DNA of 64,000 nucleotides from Bacteroidia bacterium (GTDB lineage Bacteria; Bacteroidota; Bacteroidia; Flavobacteriales; Schleiferiaceae): positions 1-64,000 of the forward strand of contig JAUHWL010000007.1 in NCBI GenBank assembly GCA_030424545.1, in the 5' to 3' direction. The position numbers and the translations under genes are program-made. Below are positions 17,676 to 28,108 of the stretch, in pieces. The stretch's first letter is position 1. Every line of letters begins with the position of its first letter. The notes beneath the pieces were generated by a model, which made no database searches, had not been told where the DNA came from, and saw only the letters and a list, made by a program, of their open reading frames with translations.

Positions 17676-18077
17676 TTACTTTCTAATTTGTGATGCTGCA
17701 TCGCAAAACGTTGGACATGTACTCATTATCCCATCACTACTTAGCACAAGTGTATTGTCCTCTATGCCAACCTTATCAGTTGTTATCAAAACATTTTGGC
17801 TTTTTCCGTTTGCATCTTTCCCAAAATAAATGCGCAAACCGCCTGCATTAGGTTTTGCCTGACGTAAAGCAGTAATGTCTTTCAATAATTCTGCATTTAA
17901 ATACATTGCGCCAAGTATTTCTTGATACGCCTGTGCGTTTTTTAAATATTCTTTATGTAAAGTGTTCCCTTCTTTTGGATCAATTGTTTTGGTGCGTAAC
18001 AGATTTGCATCAAAACCTTCGTAATAGCCAAAGGCAAATGTGCCTGCTAATAATAGAGTAAACAATAAGGTTTTCAT
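17676..18077 (-). CDS. Exported Cys-motif protein of unknown function (shorter paralogue)
   Basis: I use ATG 18077 (133 residues) because its MKTLLF start aligns with MKNVIIF of the neighbour. ATG 18107 is an alternative, and a further ATG lies at 18143. The protein has a signal anchor (about 3-18), an acidic helical segment, the shared pattern GGLRIYFGKDANG, and a C-terminal CPTFCDAA that matches CPTMCDVA of the downstream paralogue. It ends shortly after, so it lacks the Cys-rich tail. A -7-like TACTTTTC with an upstream TTGG 20 bases away (minus strand, about 18133-18164) could be the promoter of the pair. Function is unknown. Confidence 0.6.
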   Translation of the reverse strand: MKTLLFTLLLAGTFAFGYYEGFDANLLRTKTIDPKEGNTLHKEYLKNAQAYQEILGAMYLNAELLKDITALRQAKPNAGGLRIYFGKDANGKSQNVLITTDKVGIEDNTLVLSSDGIMSTCPTFCDAASQIRK

Positions 18078-18187
18078 AAGTTTTACGGTGATTGTTTTAG
18101 TTATCATAAAAGAATTAATTAAGTTGGTCAGCGAAAAGTACATTAAAATATCTTAGCCAACCAACCTAGGTTTAACAAACTATCAAA

Positions 18188-20389
18188 GTGATTTTACGCA
18201 TTTTCAACAATTTTTTATGTAAATGGCTGCTCTTATTTGTTTTGGGTTGTCTTCAATTTCAAGGTTTTGCAAGCGTAAATGAAAAATCTCTTTGGAAGAA
18301 TTATAACAATTCTAAACATTCTGTAACAGCAGAATTAAATGCGCTGAAAGAGCTGTCTAAATATTACTCTACAATAAAAGGTGATTTAGAAGCATTTGAC
18401 ACGATTACGCAAAAAACTATGCTGTTGGCCACTCAAACCAATAATGAAGATATTATTATTGAGGTTTACGATTATTATTATTCTTTAAACGATTATATCG
18501 TTTCTCAAAAAGCAGCTTACCAACATGCGCAAGAAATTGCCCGGTTAGCGCAAATTACGGGCAGCGAAAATTTGTTGTGGTATTCTCAGCATTTTCTTTC
18601 GCTTGCTCGTTTTGGTGGATTTAATTTTAAAGAGGCTTTGTTGCTTGCTAAAAAAGGTTTAGAAACGGCCAAAAATGCTGGTAATGCTTACTTTAAATGC
18701 AGAAGCTTAGTGCAAATAGGGTCGTGCTATGATAAACTAGATGATAAAAAAGAAGCATTAGAACATTTTTTACAGGCTTTAGATTTGGCAGAAAAGCTAG
18801 ACAATGATGAACTTAAAATGCTTGTTTATGATGCGATGAGTTACATGTTTTTGTTTAATAAAAACTACCTCAAGTCTCAAGAGTATAGATTACGGCATAT
18901 AGAATTATTAAAACGGCAACCTATTATAGACACGGCAACTATATTAAGCGATGAATATAGATTATTGGAGATTCAAGTGAACTTAGGCATTAATGACGAA
19001 GTGGAGCAAAAAATTGAGAGTTTGCTAAAATTCACGAAACAGAATGGATATGAAAAAGGCTATGTAGATTTATGGTCTTTGTACCGCTCTGTGCTTATTG
19101 ACAACAATAAATTTAAAAAGTTACAAGAAGTATATCTTGTACAATATCCTGAAGAATATAAAAATGTTAAAGAAAACAACCACAAGCTTTTTCATAGGTT
19201 AAAGGCATATTTTTTAGAGAATGATAAGAATATAGATTCTGCCAATTATTATTGGAAACTTGTTATAGCAGATATTGATAAAGAAAAGCACTTGTATAAA
19301 TCCACCCACATACAATTGCGCTATGCAGAGTTTTTGCTTAGAAATAAACTTTATGCAGAATCTTTAAAAATTACCTTAAAAGCTAATGCCGGTGCTATTG
19401 AGCTAAAATATTTACCCAATAGAATAAAAGCTACGCAAATCTTGGTAGAGATTTATGCCATGCAAGGTGACTATGAAAAAGCATTTCAATATAAAAATGA
19501 AAATGCCTGGTTAACATTAAAACTTAACGAAGAAACAGAACAAGAAGGATTAATGATTTTAGAATTGCAGCATCAAATTGAGCAAAGGCAATTAGAGCGT
19601 TTAAAAGAAGAGCAACAACAAATTGCCGATTTGCGAGCATCTAAAATTAAATCTAATGCTTTTGCTGGTGGGTTGATATTATTTCTGGTATTAAGTGCGC
19701 TTATTTTTAGACAGTACAAGCAAACAAGAACAGAGAAAGAAAGGTCTGATGCGTTGTTGTTAAACATATTACCAGAACAAACGGCAAGGGAACTCAAAAA
19801 AACGGGAGTAACTACAGCCCATCAGTTTGAAAATGTAACTATACTTTTTGGAGACATAGTAGGCTTTACAAAAATTGCTGAAAAACTAAATGCACAAAAT
19901 TTGGTAAAAGAAATAGATACGTATTTCCGCGCATTTGACGACATTATGGAAACGTATGGTTTGGAGAAAATTAAAACTGTTGGTGATGCCTATGTTGCAG
20001 TAGGAGGAATGCCTCATAACAATAAGGCCACAGCATCAGATGTGGTATCTGCCGCCATTGCCATGCAAGAAAAAGTTGAAGCGTTAAGTAAAGATAGATT
20101 GCGGTTAAATATGCCTGCTTTTGAATTGCGCGTGGGTTTGCATACTGGTAATGTAATTGCAGGAGTTGTAGGTTCTAAAAAGTTTCAATATGACATTTGG
20201 GGCGATGCGGTAAACATTGCAGCCCGGATGGAACAGAATAGCTTTCCTGGGAAAATTAATATTTCTGAAGATACATTTAAGAGGGTACATGAAAATTTCA
20301 CATGTATATCACGAGGGCAAATTGAGGCAAAAAATAAAGGAATGATAAACATGTACTTTGTTGAGCATCAAAAAAATATTGAGGCATAA
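18188..20389 (+). CDS. Membrane TPR protein with C-terminal class III adenylate cyclase domain
   Basis: This 733-residue protein starts at a GTG codon and has a signal peptide (about 1-29). TPR repeats follow (about 60-420), then a coiled segment, one TM helix (about 493-508) and a cyclase homology domain (about 545-725). Metal-binding Asp556 (FGDIVGFT) and Asp600 (TVGDAYVAV), the Lys of KIKTVGD, the Asp of YDIWGDAVN and the Arg of NIAARM are all present, so the enzyme should be active on ATP. The topology puts the TPRs outside the cytoplasm and the cyclase inside, a receptor-like layout common in Bacteroidota. It is transcribed divergently from the Cys-motif pair. A terminator follows. The signal sensed by the TPR part is unknown. 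Confidence 0.88.
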   Translation: MILRIFNNFLCKWLLLFVLGCLQFQGFASVNEKSLWKNYNNSKHSVTAELNALKELSKYYSTIKGDLEAFDTITQKTMLLATQTNNEDIIIEVYDYYYSLNDYIVSQKAAYQHAQEIARLAQITGSENLLWYSQHFLSLARFGGFNFKEALLLAKKGLETAKNAGNAYFKCRSLVQIGSCYDKLDDKKEALEHFLQALDLAEKLDNDELKMLVYDAMSYMFLFNKNYLKSQEYRLRHIELLKRQPIIDTATILSDEYRLLEIQVNLGINDEVEQKIESLLKFTKQNGYEKGYVDLWSLYRSVLIDNNKFKKLQEVYLVQYPEEYKNVKENNHKLFHRLKAYFLENDKNIDSANYYWKLVIADIDKEKHLYKSTHIQLRYAEFLLRNKLYAESLKITLKANAGAIELKYLPNRIKATQILVEIYAMQGDYEKAFQYKNENAWLTLKLNEETEQEGLMILELQHQIEQRQLERLKEEQQQIADLRASKIKSNAFAGGLILFLVLSALIFRQYKQTRTEKERSDALLLNILPEQTARELKKTGVTTAHQFENVTILFGDIVGFTKIAEKLNAQNLVKEIDTYFRAFDDIMETYGLEKIKTVGDAYVAVGGMPHNNKATASDVVSAAIAMQEKVEALSKDRLRLNMPAFELRVGLHTGNVIAGVVGSKKFQYDIWGDAVNIAARMEQNSFPGKINISEDTFKRVHENFTCISRGQIEAKNKGMINMYFVEHQKNIEA

Positions 20390-20426
20390 AAAAGCTCTTC
20401 TTTTTTGGAAGAGCTCTTTGTTTTTG
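20389..20426. terminator. Bidirectional intrinsic terminator
   Basis: AGCTCTTC/GAAGAGCT stem with A-run and T-run sits between the convergent cyclase and phosphoglucomutase genes. Confidence 0.85.
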
Positions 20427-20443
20427 CCATTATTCTGCAATAA

Positions 20444-22171
20444 TTAGAGGCCTAGCTCAGTAATAATTGCATCAATTTTATTATTCAATTTTGACGTGGT
20501 TGATTCAAATTCTAAACTACTAGTAAGGAGAGTATTCACACTAAAGTAGAATTTAATTTTAGGTTCTGTACCACTTGGCCTTGCTGTAATTTTATCGCCA
20601 GAGGCGGTTATAAACTGTACAAAATTGCTGCTTGGCAAACCAGTTTTGCTTTCGCTATTATTTTCTAAATTCTTAACTATACCGCTTTTGTAGTCTATGT
20701 ATGTTATTACTTTAGAACCACCCAATTCTTGTGGAGGGTTATTTCTAAAGCCTTCAATCATTGCTTGAATTTCTTCTTTGCCGGCTTTTCCTTTTTTAGT
20801 GATTGAAATTAGTCTTTCTAAGTAATAGCCGTGTTTTTCATAGATAGAAATTAATTCCTTGTACAGTGAGCTTCCGCTTGCTTTTGCCAAAGCTGCTGCT
20901 TCTGCAATAATAACAGCTGCGCCAATGGCATCTTTGTCTCTAACAAAATCGCCAATTAAATAACCGTAGCTCTCTTCACCGCCAACCATGTATTTTTCTT
21001 GGTTCTCATTTTCCCGTATAATTTCTGCTATCCATTTAAACCCTGTTAAACACTTTTTGGTTTGCACTCCATAGGCTGTTCCAATTTTCTCAATTAAATC
21101 TGTGGTAACAACGGTTTCTGCAATAAACGGGTTTGCCGGCATAGTGCCGTTTTGTTTATTCATTTTTAGCACGTAATCAACCAACAAGCAAGCAGTTTGG
21201 TTGCCATTGAGCAAGATAATATTGTTGTTTAAATCTCTAACTGCAATTCCAACTCTGTCTGCATCCGGATCACATCCAATGACTAAATCGGCATTTTCTT
21301 TTACTGCTAAGTCAACGGCCATTTTTAGGGCAGCAGCCTCTTCTGGGTTTGGCGATTCTACGGTAGAAAAATTGCCATCGGGTTTTTCTTGTTCTTTTAC
21401 GCTTAAAACGTTGGTAAAACCGTTTTCTTTAAGTGCCTTTGGTAGAAGCGTTACCGAGGTACCATGTAGAGCTGTGAATACAATTTTTAACTCATTTTTC
21501 CCTCTATTGCTCAGACTTAAGTTTTTAATTTCATCTAAGTAAGCACGATCAATGCTTTCATCAATGTATTCAATAAGATTTTTATCAAAATCAAACTTTA
21601 CGTCATTTATTGAAACCTTTCTCACTTCCGCAATTACACCATTGTCATGTGGTGGTACAAGTTGTCCGCCATCATTCCAATATACTTTATAGCCGTTATA
21701 TTCTTTTGGATTGTGGCTTGCTGTAAGTACTATGCCGCTATCGCAACCTAAATGTCTTATGGCAAAGCTAAGCTCAGGGGTAGGGCGTAAATCAGAAAAC
21801 AAGTACGCCTTAATGCCGTTGGCAGCAAAAACCTGTGCAACTTGCTTTGCAAATGTTTTGCTGTTGTTTCGGCAATCATAAGCAATAGCTACAGAATTTT
21901 TCTTGTCTTTATTTTGTTTTAAAAGATAATTACACAACCCTTGGGTAGTCATCCCTAATGTGTATTTATTTATTCGGTTGGTGCCTACGCCCATAATGCC
22001 GCGTAAACCACCTGTACCAAAGTCTAAATCGGTATAAAAACTTTCAATAAGTTCTTCAGGGTTGTTCTCTACTAAATCTTGTACACGACTTCTTGTCTCT
22101 TCATCAAAAGAAGAAGAAAGCCATTCTTGCGCTTTAGCAAGAATGGCAGGATCTACTAATATTTTACTCAT
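20444..22171 (-). CDS. Phosphoglucomutase/phosphomannomutase family protein
   Basis: This 575-residue enzyme of the alpha-D-phosphohexomutase family interconverts hexose 1- and 6-phosphates. All four signature loops are present: catalytic phosphoserine Ser152 in TASHNPKEYNGYK, the metal loop DPDADR (301-306), the sugar loop GGEESYG (397-403) and the phosphate loop RPSGTEPK near the C-terminus. The length fits the PgcA-like branch. It lies 3 bp downstream of the head-GIN gene in the same direction. The substrate (glucose, mannose or pentose phosphate) cannot be told from motifs alone. Confidence 0.93.
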   Translation of the reverse strand: MSKILVDPAILAKAQEWLSSSFDEETRSRVQDLVENNPEELIESFYTDLDFGTGGLRGIMGVGTNRINKYTLGMTTQGLCNYLLKQNKDKKNSVAIAYDCRNNSKTFAKQVAQVFAANGIKAYLFSDLRPTPELSFAIRHLGCDSGIVLTASHNPKEYNGYKVYWNDGGQLVPPHDNGVIAEVRKVSINDVKFDFDKNLIEYIDESIDRAYLDEIKNLSLSNRGKNELKIVFTALHGTSVTLLPKALKENGFTNVLSVKEQEKPDGNFSTVESPNPEEAAALKMAVDLAVKENADLVIGCDPDADRVGIAVRDLNNNIILLNGNQTACLLVDYVLKMNKQNGTMPANPFIAETVVTTDLIEKIGTAYGVQTKKCLTGFKWIAEIIRENENQEKYMVGGEESYGYLIGDFVRDKDAIGAAVIIAEAAALAKASGSSLYKELISIYEKHGYYLERLISITKKGKAGKEEIQAMIEGFRNNPPQELGGSKVITYIDYKSGIVKNLENNSESKTGLPSSNFVQFITASGDKITARPSGTEPKIKFYFSVNTLLTSSLEFESTTSKLNNKIDAIITELGL

Positions 22172-22174
22172 ATT

Positions 22175-22867
22175 TTAATTCAATGCCGTAACACTTGATG
22201 CGCCTGAAACATCTTTTTTAATACTAGGATTGCCTTTATAGCTAATCTTGCTAGCACCAGATGCGTCTATATTTAATTTGTTTGTGGCATGCACGCTAAC
22301 CTTGCTTGCTCCAGAAACATCTACGTTTACATTTTTAGCCTGCAAATGTGCAGCATTAATCATAGATGCGCCAGAACCTTCAATAAAAAGTTCACCACAA
22401 TTTCCGGTTAGTTCTAATTTGCTTGCTCCAGATAAATCTAATTCAACAGATGTATAACTCAATTTGGCGTTTATTTTACTAGCGCCTGAAGCTTCTATTT
22501 CTATGTTATTGCCGCTTAAAGTGTTTTTAGTTTCTACAACGCATGCTCCGCTAATATCCATTCCTTTTAATTCGGTAACAGTTATATAGGCTTCAAGTAC
22601 TTTTATATTGTTGTTGCTTTCCCACCATTCAGAGTCTAGTTCTATTTCAAGAACGCCATTATCTACTTCGGTTTCTACATTGTTTATCACATGGTCATCT
22701 GCAACGATGGTTAGCGCAGCTTTATCTCCTGTGCGGATAAATACTTTGAATACGCCAGAAACTTCTATATAGCTAAAGTTAGAAACAGGTCGGTCTTGTT
22801 TTTCTTGTGCTTGGCTTGCCAATAAGGCAAAGCATAAAATGGCGAGTAAATGGAATTTAATTTTCAT
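22175..22867 (-). CDS. Head-GIN domain (DUF2807) exported protein
   Basis: This 230-residue protein has a signal peptide (about 1-20, ending ASQA). It then carries the right-handed repetitive beta structure of the GIN/DUF2807 family, with the repeated motif DISGA or EASGASKI roughly every 20 residues to the C-terminus. Members are found on the surface or in the periplasm of Bacteroidota, often described as putative adhesins without biochemical proof. The stop codon is 3 bp from the phosphoglucomutase start, so they share a transcript. Confidence 0.85.
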   Translation of the reverse strand: MKIKFHLLAILCFALLASQAQEKQDRPVSNFSYIEVSGVFKVFIRTGDKAALTIVADDHVINNVETEVDNGVLEIELDSEWWESNNNIKVLEAYITVTELKGMDISGACVVETKNTLSGNNIEIEASGASKINAKLSYTSVELDLSGASKLELTGNCGELFIEGSGASMINAAHLQAKNVNVDVSGASKVSVHATNKLNIDASGASKISYKGNPSIKKDVSGASSVTALN

Positions 22868-23206
22868 GATGTTTTTGTTTGTTAGTTTAATAATTCAAAT
22901 AAACGTTCTCTAAATGATAGACACTTATTTGGGCAAAAAGGTTCCTTCTTGTTTAATTATTTTTTTCAATTTAAGAATACTCAATAATTCCATGCCTATC
23001 TCCTTTATTTTAAAACGGTAAAATGCTTACACGCGGTTGTGTATAAACACTTAAAATTATCGGAATTAGCAAGTCAACTAAGTGATTAGTACTAACAGTG
23101 TAAACCCCTACATATTAGATGGTTGCGATTATTATTTTTATTTTATTATTATATCAAATTATTTGTTTGTTTATCTAGATTTGCGACAAATCAAAAACAA
23201 AATATC
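22868..23206. other. Divergent intergenic region
   Basis: No gene is visible in these 339 bases between the head-GIN gene (-) and the giant T9SS gene (+). It must hold both promoters. The only clear motif is the -7-like TAGATTTG at 23176-23183. Confidence 0.5.
23176..23183 (+). promoter_or_regulatory. Candidate -7 element for the giant T9SS lipoprotein gene
   Basis: TAGATTTG fits the Bacteroidota -7 consensus TAnnTTTG and ends 23 bases before the TTG start at 23207, the same range as at other genes here. I find no good -33 element. Its position downstream of ATG 23123 argues against that upstream start. Confidence 0.4.
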
Positions 23207-26200
23207 TTGAAAAAATTTTACCTTTTTACTATAGTTTCGATTGCCTTATTGATTACTTCTTGTAAAGGAGATAAGCAGAATAGCGCGCAAATTAAACACG
23301 CACCTTCTCAAGCAATGCCTACAGGTGCAAATTTGCAAGATTGGGAAAGAACCAAAAATCCAGCGCTTGGACATCCAACGCCAGAAAAACTAATACCAAT
23401 TTTAGAGAAAGTAAATAATTATAGTAGCCAGGTTAAAAAAGTACCTGGTCAAATTGGTTTTCCTTGGACAGAGCGTGGCCCTTATGATACTGGAGGAAGA
23501 ACAAGAGCAATAATGTTTGATCCTAATGATGCAAATGCCAAAAAAGTTTGGGCAGGCGGTGTTACAGGTGGACTGTGGTTTAACAATGATATTACAAATG
23601 CATCTAGCAGTTGGCAAAAGGTTGATGATTTTTGGACCAATCTAACGGTTACTTGCATGGCGTATGACCCCAATAACACCAATGTGTTTTATGTAGGTAC
23701 AGGAGAGAGTTTTGCAGGTGATAGTCGTGGTGCTGGAATTTGGAAAAGTACAGATGGGGGACAAACTTGGGCTCAGATTAGCTCAACAAGTAATTTCTAT
23801 TATGTAAATGATATTGCCGTAAGAGACGAGGGTGCTACCAGTGCTGTTCTTGCCGCGGTAACCAACCGTTATTATGAAGGCACCTTCCCAACGGGTGGGT
23901 CAGCTAATGTAGGCCTACATAGATCCACCAACGGTGGAAATTCTTGGGGACAAGTATTACCAAATATTTCAGGACAATCATTTCCGGCAGCGGCTTCAGA
24001 CATTGAGATTGATGCAGACAATAATGTTTGGGTAGGAAGTAATGTGAGTCCTTATGGATTAACCAACAGAGGAGGTGGATTGATTTATAAATCTACAAAC
24101 GGTACTACGTTTAATGTAAGTTATACATCTGGTGTTTTAAATGGGAGTGGTAGAGTAGAATTGGCTTGTGCCCCAAGTGATGAAAACTACGTATATGCCA
24201 TCATAGAACAATCAGGTCAGGTTCATGAAATTGTTAAAACAACCAATGGTGGAGGAAGTTGGAATGCTGTAAACGAACCAGCAGATGCGGATAACGGAAT
24301 ACCGAACGCAGATATGTCGCGCGGTCAGGCGAGATATGATTTAATTGCTGCGGTACACCCTACAGATAGAAATCAAGTAATTGTAGGAGGAATAGATTTA
24401 TTTAGGACACCAGATGGTGGAACCAACTGGGAGCAGGTTTCTAAATGGAGTAATAACAATAATTTGGCAAGTTTAAATTGTGCATTAGTTCATGCAGATC
24501 AGCATCAATTGGTATTTAGACCAGGCTTTCCAAATCAATTGGTAAATGGAAATGATGGTGGCGTATATTTTTGTTCAGATATTACAACCGCACAGAACAA
24601 TGCAACATTTTCTGTAAGAAACAAAAATTACAATGTTTCTCAATTCTATGCCAATGCCATTAGTCCAGGTATAGGCTCTAATATACATTTAGCAGGATCA
24701 CAAGATAATGGAACAAGGTTATTTACCAGTTTTGGCAAAGCACCGGCAAGTGAAATTACGGGTGGTGATGGTGGTTTTTGTTTTATAGACCAAAATGAAG
24801 CAGATATTTTTATTACATCTTACGTATATAATAATTACTATTATTCTTTGGATGGTGGTACCACAGTAGATGTTTTATTATCAAAAAATTCGGGGTCTTT
24901 TATTAATCCTTCTGCGTATGATAATCATTTAAACATACTTTATTCTGCAGAAAGTAGCACGGCCATTAATAAAACAATCATTCCGGCAAGTCAGGGACCA
25001 TTGGGTTCAAACTCAACTATTTCGCTTGGACTTGGCGGAATTACAACGGCCATATCAGTATCGCCAAATTCTGTGGCATCATCTACGTTATATATTGGTA
25101 CTTCAAATGGAGATCTTTTTAAGGTAACCGATGCAGATGGAGGGTCTGGAACACCAACATTAACCAATATTTCAGGTAGTTCATTTCCAACAGCAACAAT
25201 TATTCATGTGTTTGTTGGAAGTACAGATTTAGAGTTGGTTGCGGTATTTTCTAATTATGGCGTTAGCTCTATTTGGCATACTACAAATGGTGGAGCATCA
25301 TGGACTGAGAAGGAAGGAGACTTGCCCGATATGCCCATTAGATGGTTTTTACAAAATCCAACACCAGGTAATAGCAATGAAGCAATTGTGGCTACAGAGC
25401 TTGGTGTTTGGCATACAACAAACTTTGGTGCGGCAAGTCCAAACTGGCTACCAAGCACCTCAGGGTTAGCAAATGTTAGAGTAGATATGTTGCAAATGAG
25501 AGACAGCGATAAACAAGTAGCAGCTGCAACTTATGGAAGAGGGTTGTTCACAAGCGATGCGTTTTCAGAACAGGCTCCTACGGCATTATTTAGTGCATCT
25601 CCAGTTTATTCAGGAGTAAATGTGCCGGTGGTTTTACAAGATCAATCGGCTGCATTGCCAACAAGTTGGGCATGGACTATATCGCCAGCAAACTACACTC
25701 TTTTAGAAGGAACTACGTTAAATTCTCAACACCCTAAAGTAGCGTTTACCCAGGCGGGAACGTACACCATTAGCTTAACAGCAACCAATAGTTATGGCTC
25801 TTCTGCGGCCTTAACCAAAACAAATTACATCAACGTAAATTCAACCAAAGCAATACCTTATACTCAAGATTTTGATGGTTTTGCAGATGCTCCAGATAAG
25901 GGAAATGATTGCTTTAATGCAGACCCATTAAGTGAAGGTTGGATTAACCTCCCCAATAGCCAAGACAATAGTGATTGGTTAACGGATGCAAATGGTACCG
26001 CCTCTAACAATACAGGGCCTAGCAATGATCATACTACAGGAGCTAATGGCAAATATCTTTATACAGAAGCTAGTGGTTGTTTTTCTGGTGGTACAATGGT
26101 TTTATACACACCACAGTTTGATTTAACTTCTAAATCGGCAGAAAACCTTGTTTTTTACTACCATATGTATGGTAGCAGCATGGGTATGCTTAGTGTTTAT

Positions 26201-28057
26201 GCTATTTCTAACGGAACTAGAGAATGCATTTGGTCATTGTCTGGAGACCAAGACAATCAATGGAATTTAGCTGAAATAGATATTACCAATTATAATGGCG
26301 GATTTGTAGGTTTTGAATTTGAAGCTAAAGACATACAAAATTTTACTAGCGACATGGCTATAGATGACTTTAGCATTACGGAGCTATTAACACCTACGCT
26401 TTTATGGGATGGTGGAGCAGCAACTAGCAATTGGTCTGATGCACTGAATTGGAGTACGGATGTGTTGCCAACAACTGTAGATAAAGTGGTTTTTGACAAT
26501 ACTTATGTCTCTGGAAGTTATATGGTTAATCTAAATGCCAATCAAGAAATATATGACCTTGATATTAACATGGGTGCAAATGCAGTTTCATTAAGCGGAG
26601 CAAACAGTTTGGAAGTTACGCACCTGATTAACCCGATTAGCGGTACTTTAAATGCAAATGGACAATTGGTATTGAAGGCAACAAGCGAATTAAATTATGC
26701 ACAAATTGCTGCTGGTGCGGGTAGCATTTTAGGCGATGTAATTAACCAATGGTACATAAACGGTGCGAGTGGCTATCGTCATCTGGCTTCGCCTGTTATT
26801 TGCAACCTGCAAGAGTTGGTTGATGATTTTAACACGATAAACTTTACAACCAACGCTACAGGAAGCATTTGGGTTTGGAACGCATCTACAAGCAATTGGA
26901 GCACTCCAACAGGAGGAAGTGCGGCTAGTTTTAACCAAGGAGTATCTGTATTTACCGGCAGCTCAAACGGTGACAATTTTTCATCATTGCCGCTCCTTAT
27001 TGATGCTACTGGTAATGTTGTAACGGGTAACCAGTCACAAAATCTGGCTTATAGCTCAGGCGCGGGTAATGGAATAGATTTTGAAAATGGCGCAGACGGA
27101 TGGAATTTTGTTTACAATCCTTATCCCTCTACAGTGCAATGGAGTTTGGTAGAAGCGGGTCCGAGTTTCCCGGTAGAGTTGGCCTCTACGTATTATTTCT
27201 GGGATGCCAATATTGGAGCTTCTGGAGCCTATGCCTCTTATAATCCAAATACAGCAACGAGTGTGAATGGCGCCACAGATTTTATAGCAAAAGGAAAAGC
27301 ATTTTGGGTGCAAGCATCGTCTACGCCTTCTGCCTCTTTAAGCTTTACAGATGCCATGAGAAACGCTACGGAATCTCCATCATTAAAAACAAATGCTACC
27401 GAGGTAAAAAATCAAATTGAAATTATCGCAGGCTTAAATTCAACTCAGGATAAGGCTGTATATGCTGAGTTTTTTGGGGCAACAGAGAAATTTGATCCGG
27501 CTTATGATCATTTAAAAATGACAAGTGGCAATGGCGTTTCAGTCTTTTTGAATCACACCGACTTTAACATGGCTTTTAATTCAACTTCGCAATATCAATA
27601 CCCATTACCTTTTGTAGTTACCAGTAAAAAAGCAGGAAATGTAAAATTGAATGTAGCGCTAGGTAATAATTTTAATGCAGAAGAACCTAATTACATTTTA
27701 GATAAAACAACAGGTAAAATACATGATTTACAGCAAGGTGAACTAGACGTTTATATAGATGCCAACAAAGTATATTATTTTGAATTGCTTCATTTTAAAA
27801 CAGATGCGAATTTCTCTGAAGAACAAAAAGCGTTTGTATATGCAGTAAAAGGCGCGTTACGCGTTCAATTGGGGCAAGAAAATGCTTTTGACAAAATTGA
27901 AATTCTTGATCTAGCAGGTAGGTTAATTAAATCAACGTCAATTCCTGAAAATAGCAGAACAATTGATATTGACCTGCAAAATAAAGGAACCTTTATTGTG
28001 AAACTTTCTGGTGGTAACGGAGATGTTTATGTAGATAGGGTGGTATTGTTAGATTAA
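23207..28057 (+). CDS. Giant T9SS-exported lipoprotein with sortilin/VPS10-like propellers
   Basis: I choose TTG 23207 (1616 residues) because it gives a textbook lipoprotein signal KKFYLFTIVSIALLITSC with the lipobox Cys. The longer frame from ATG 23123 adds an unlikely 28-residue leader. The body starts with BNR/sortilin-like propeller blades (repeats of K.TDGG.TW and STNGG.SW, about 80-790). A PKD-like domain follows (about 800-890), then a MAM-like jelly-roll region (about 900-1070), a long beta-rich region and a type A T9SS sorting domain (last 70 residues). It is expected on the cell surface. A lipobox together with a T9SS domain is unusual. No catalytic site is evident. Confidence 0.82.
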   Translation: MKKFYLFTIVSIALLITSCKGDKQNSAQIKHAPSQAMPTGANLQDWERTKNPALGHPTPEKLIPILEKVNNYSSQVKKVPGQIGFPWTERGPYDTGGRTRAIMFDPNDANAKKVWAGGVTGGLWFNNDITNASSSWQKVDDFWTNLTVTCMAYDPNNTNVFYVGTGESFAGDSRGAGIWKSTDGGQTWAQISSTSNFYYVNDIAVRDEGATSAVLAAVTNRYYEGTFPTGGSANVGLHRSTNGGNSWGQVLPNISGQSFPAAASDIEIDADNNVWVGSNVSPYGLTNRGGGLIYKSTNGTTFNVSYTSGVLNGSGRVELACAPSDENYVYAIIEQSGQVHEIVKTTNGGGSWNAVNEPADADNGIPNADMSRGQARYDLIAAVHPTDRNQVIVGGIDLFRTPDGGTNWEQVSKWSNNNNLASLNCALVHADQHQLVFRPGFPNQLVNGNDGGVYFCSDITTAQNNATFSVRNKNYNVSQFYANAISPGIGSNIHLAGSQDNGTRLFTSFGKAPASEITGGDGGFCFIDQNEADIFITSYVYNNYYYSLDGGTTVDVLLSKNSGSFINPSAYDNHLNILYSAESSTAINKTIIPASQGPLGSNSTISLGLGGITTAISVSPNSVASSTLYIGTSNGDLFKVTDADGGSGTPTLTNISGSSFPTATIIHVFVGSTDLELVAVFSNYGVSSIWHTTNGGASWTEKEGDLPDMPIRWFLQNPTPGNSNEAIVATELGVWHTTNFGAASPNWLPSTSGLANVRVDMLQMRDSDKQVAAATYGRGLFTSDAFSEQAPTALFSASPVYSGVNVPVVLQDQSAALPTSWAWTISPANYTLLEGTTLNSQHPKVAFTQAGTYTISLTATNSYGSSAALTKTNYINVNSTKAIPYTQDFDGFADAPDKGNDCFNADPLSEGWINLPNSQDNSDWLTDANGTASNNTGPSNDHTTGANGKYLYTEASGCFSGGTMVLYTPQFDLTSKSAENLVFYYHMYGSSMGMLSVYAISNGTRECIWSLSGDQDNQWNLAEIDITNYNGGFVGFEFEAKDIQNFTSDMAIDDFSITELLTPTLLWDGGAATSNWSDALNWSTDVLPTTVDKVVFDNTYVSGSYMVNLNANQEIYDLDINMGANAVSLSGANSLEVTHLINPISGTLNANGQLVLKATSELNYAQIAAGAGSILGDVINQWYINGASGYRHLASPVICNLQELVDDFNTINFTTNATGSIWVWNASTSNWSTPTGGSAASFNQGVSVFTGSSNGDNFSSLPLLIDATGNVVTGNQSQNLAYSSGAGNGIDFENGADGWNFVYNPYPSTVQWSLVEAGPSFPVELASTYYFWDANIGASGAYASYNPNTATSVNGATDFIAKGKAFWVQASSTPSASLSFTDAMRNATESPSLKTNATEVKNQIEIIAGLNSTQDKAVYAEFFGATEKFDPAYDHLKMTSGNGVSVFLNHTDFNMAFNSTSQYQYPLPFVVTSKKAGNVKLNVALGNNFNAEEPNYILDKTTGKIHDLQQGELDVYIDANKVYYFELLHFKTDANFSEEQKAFVYAVKGALRVQLGQENAFDKIEILDLAGRLIKSTSIPENSRTIDIDLQNKGTFIVKLSGGNGDVYVDRVVLLD

Positions 28058-28108
28058 ATTCTATGTAGAAGCGCTCACATAAGCCGTTTTTACATACTGC
28101 AAAAAACC

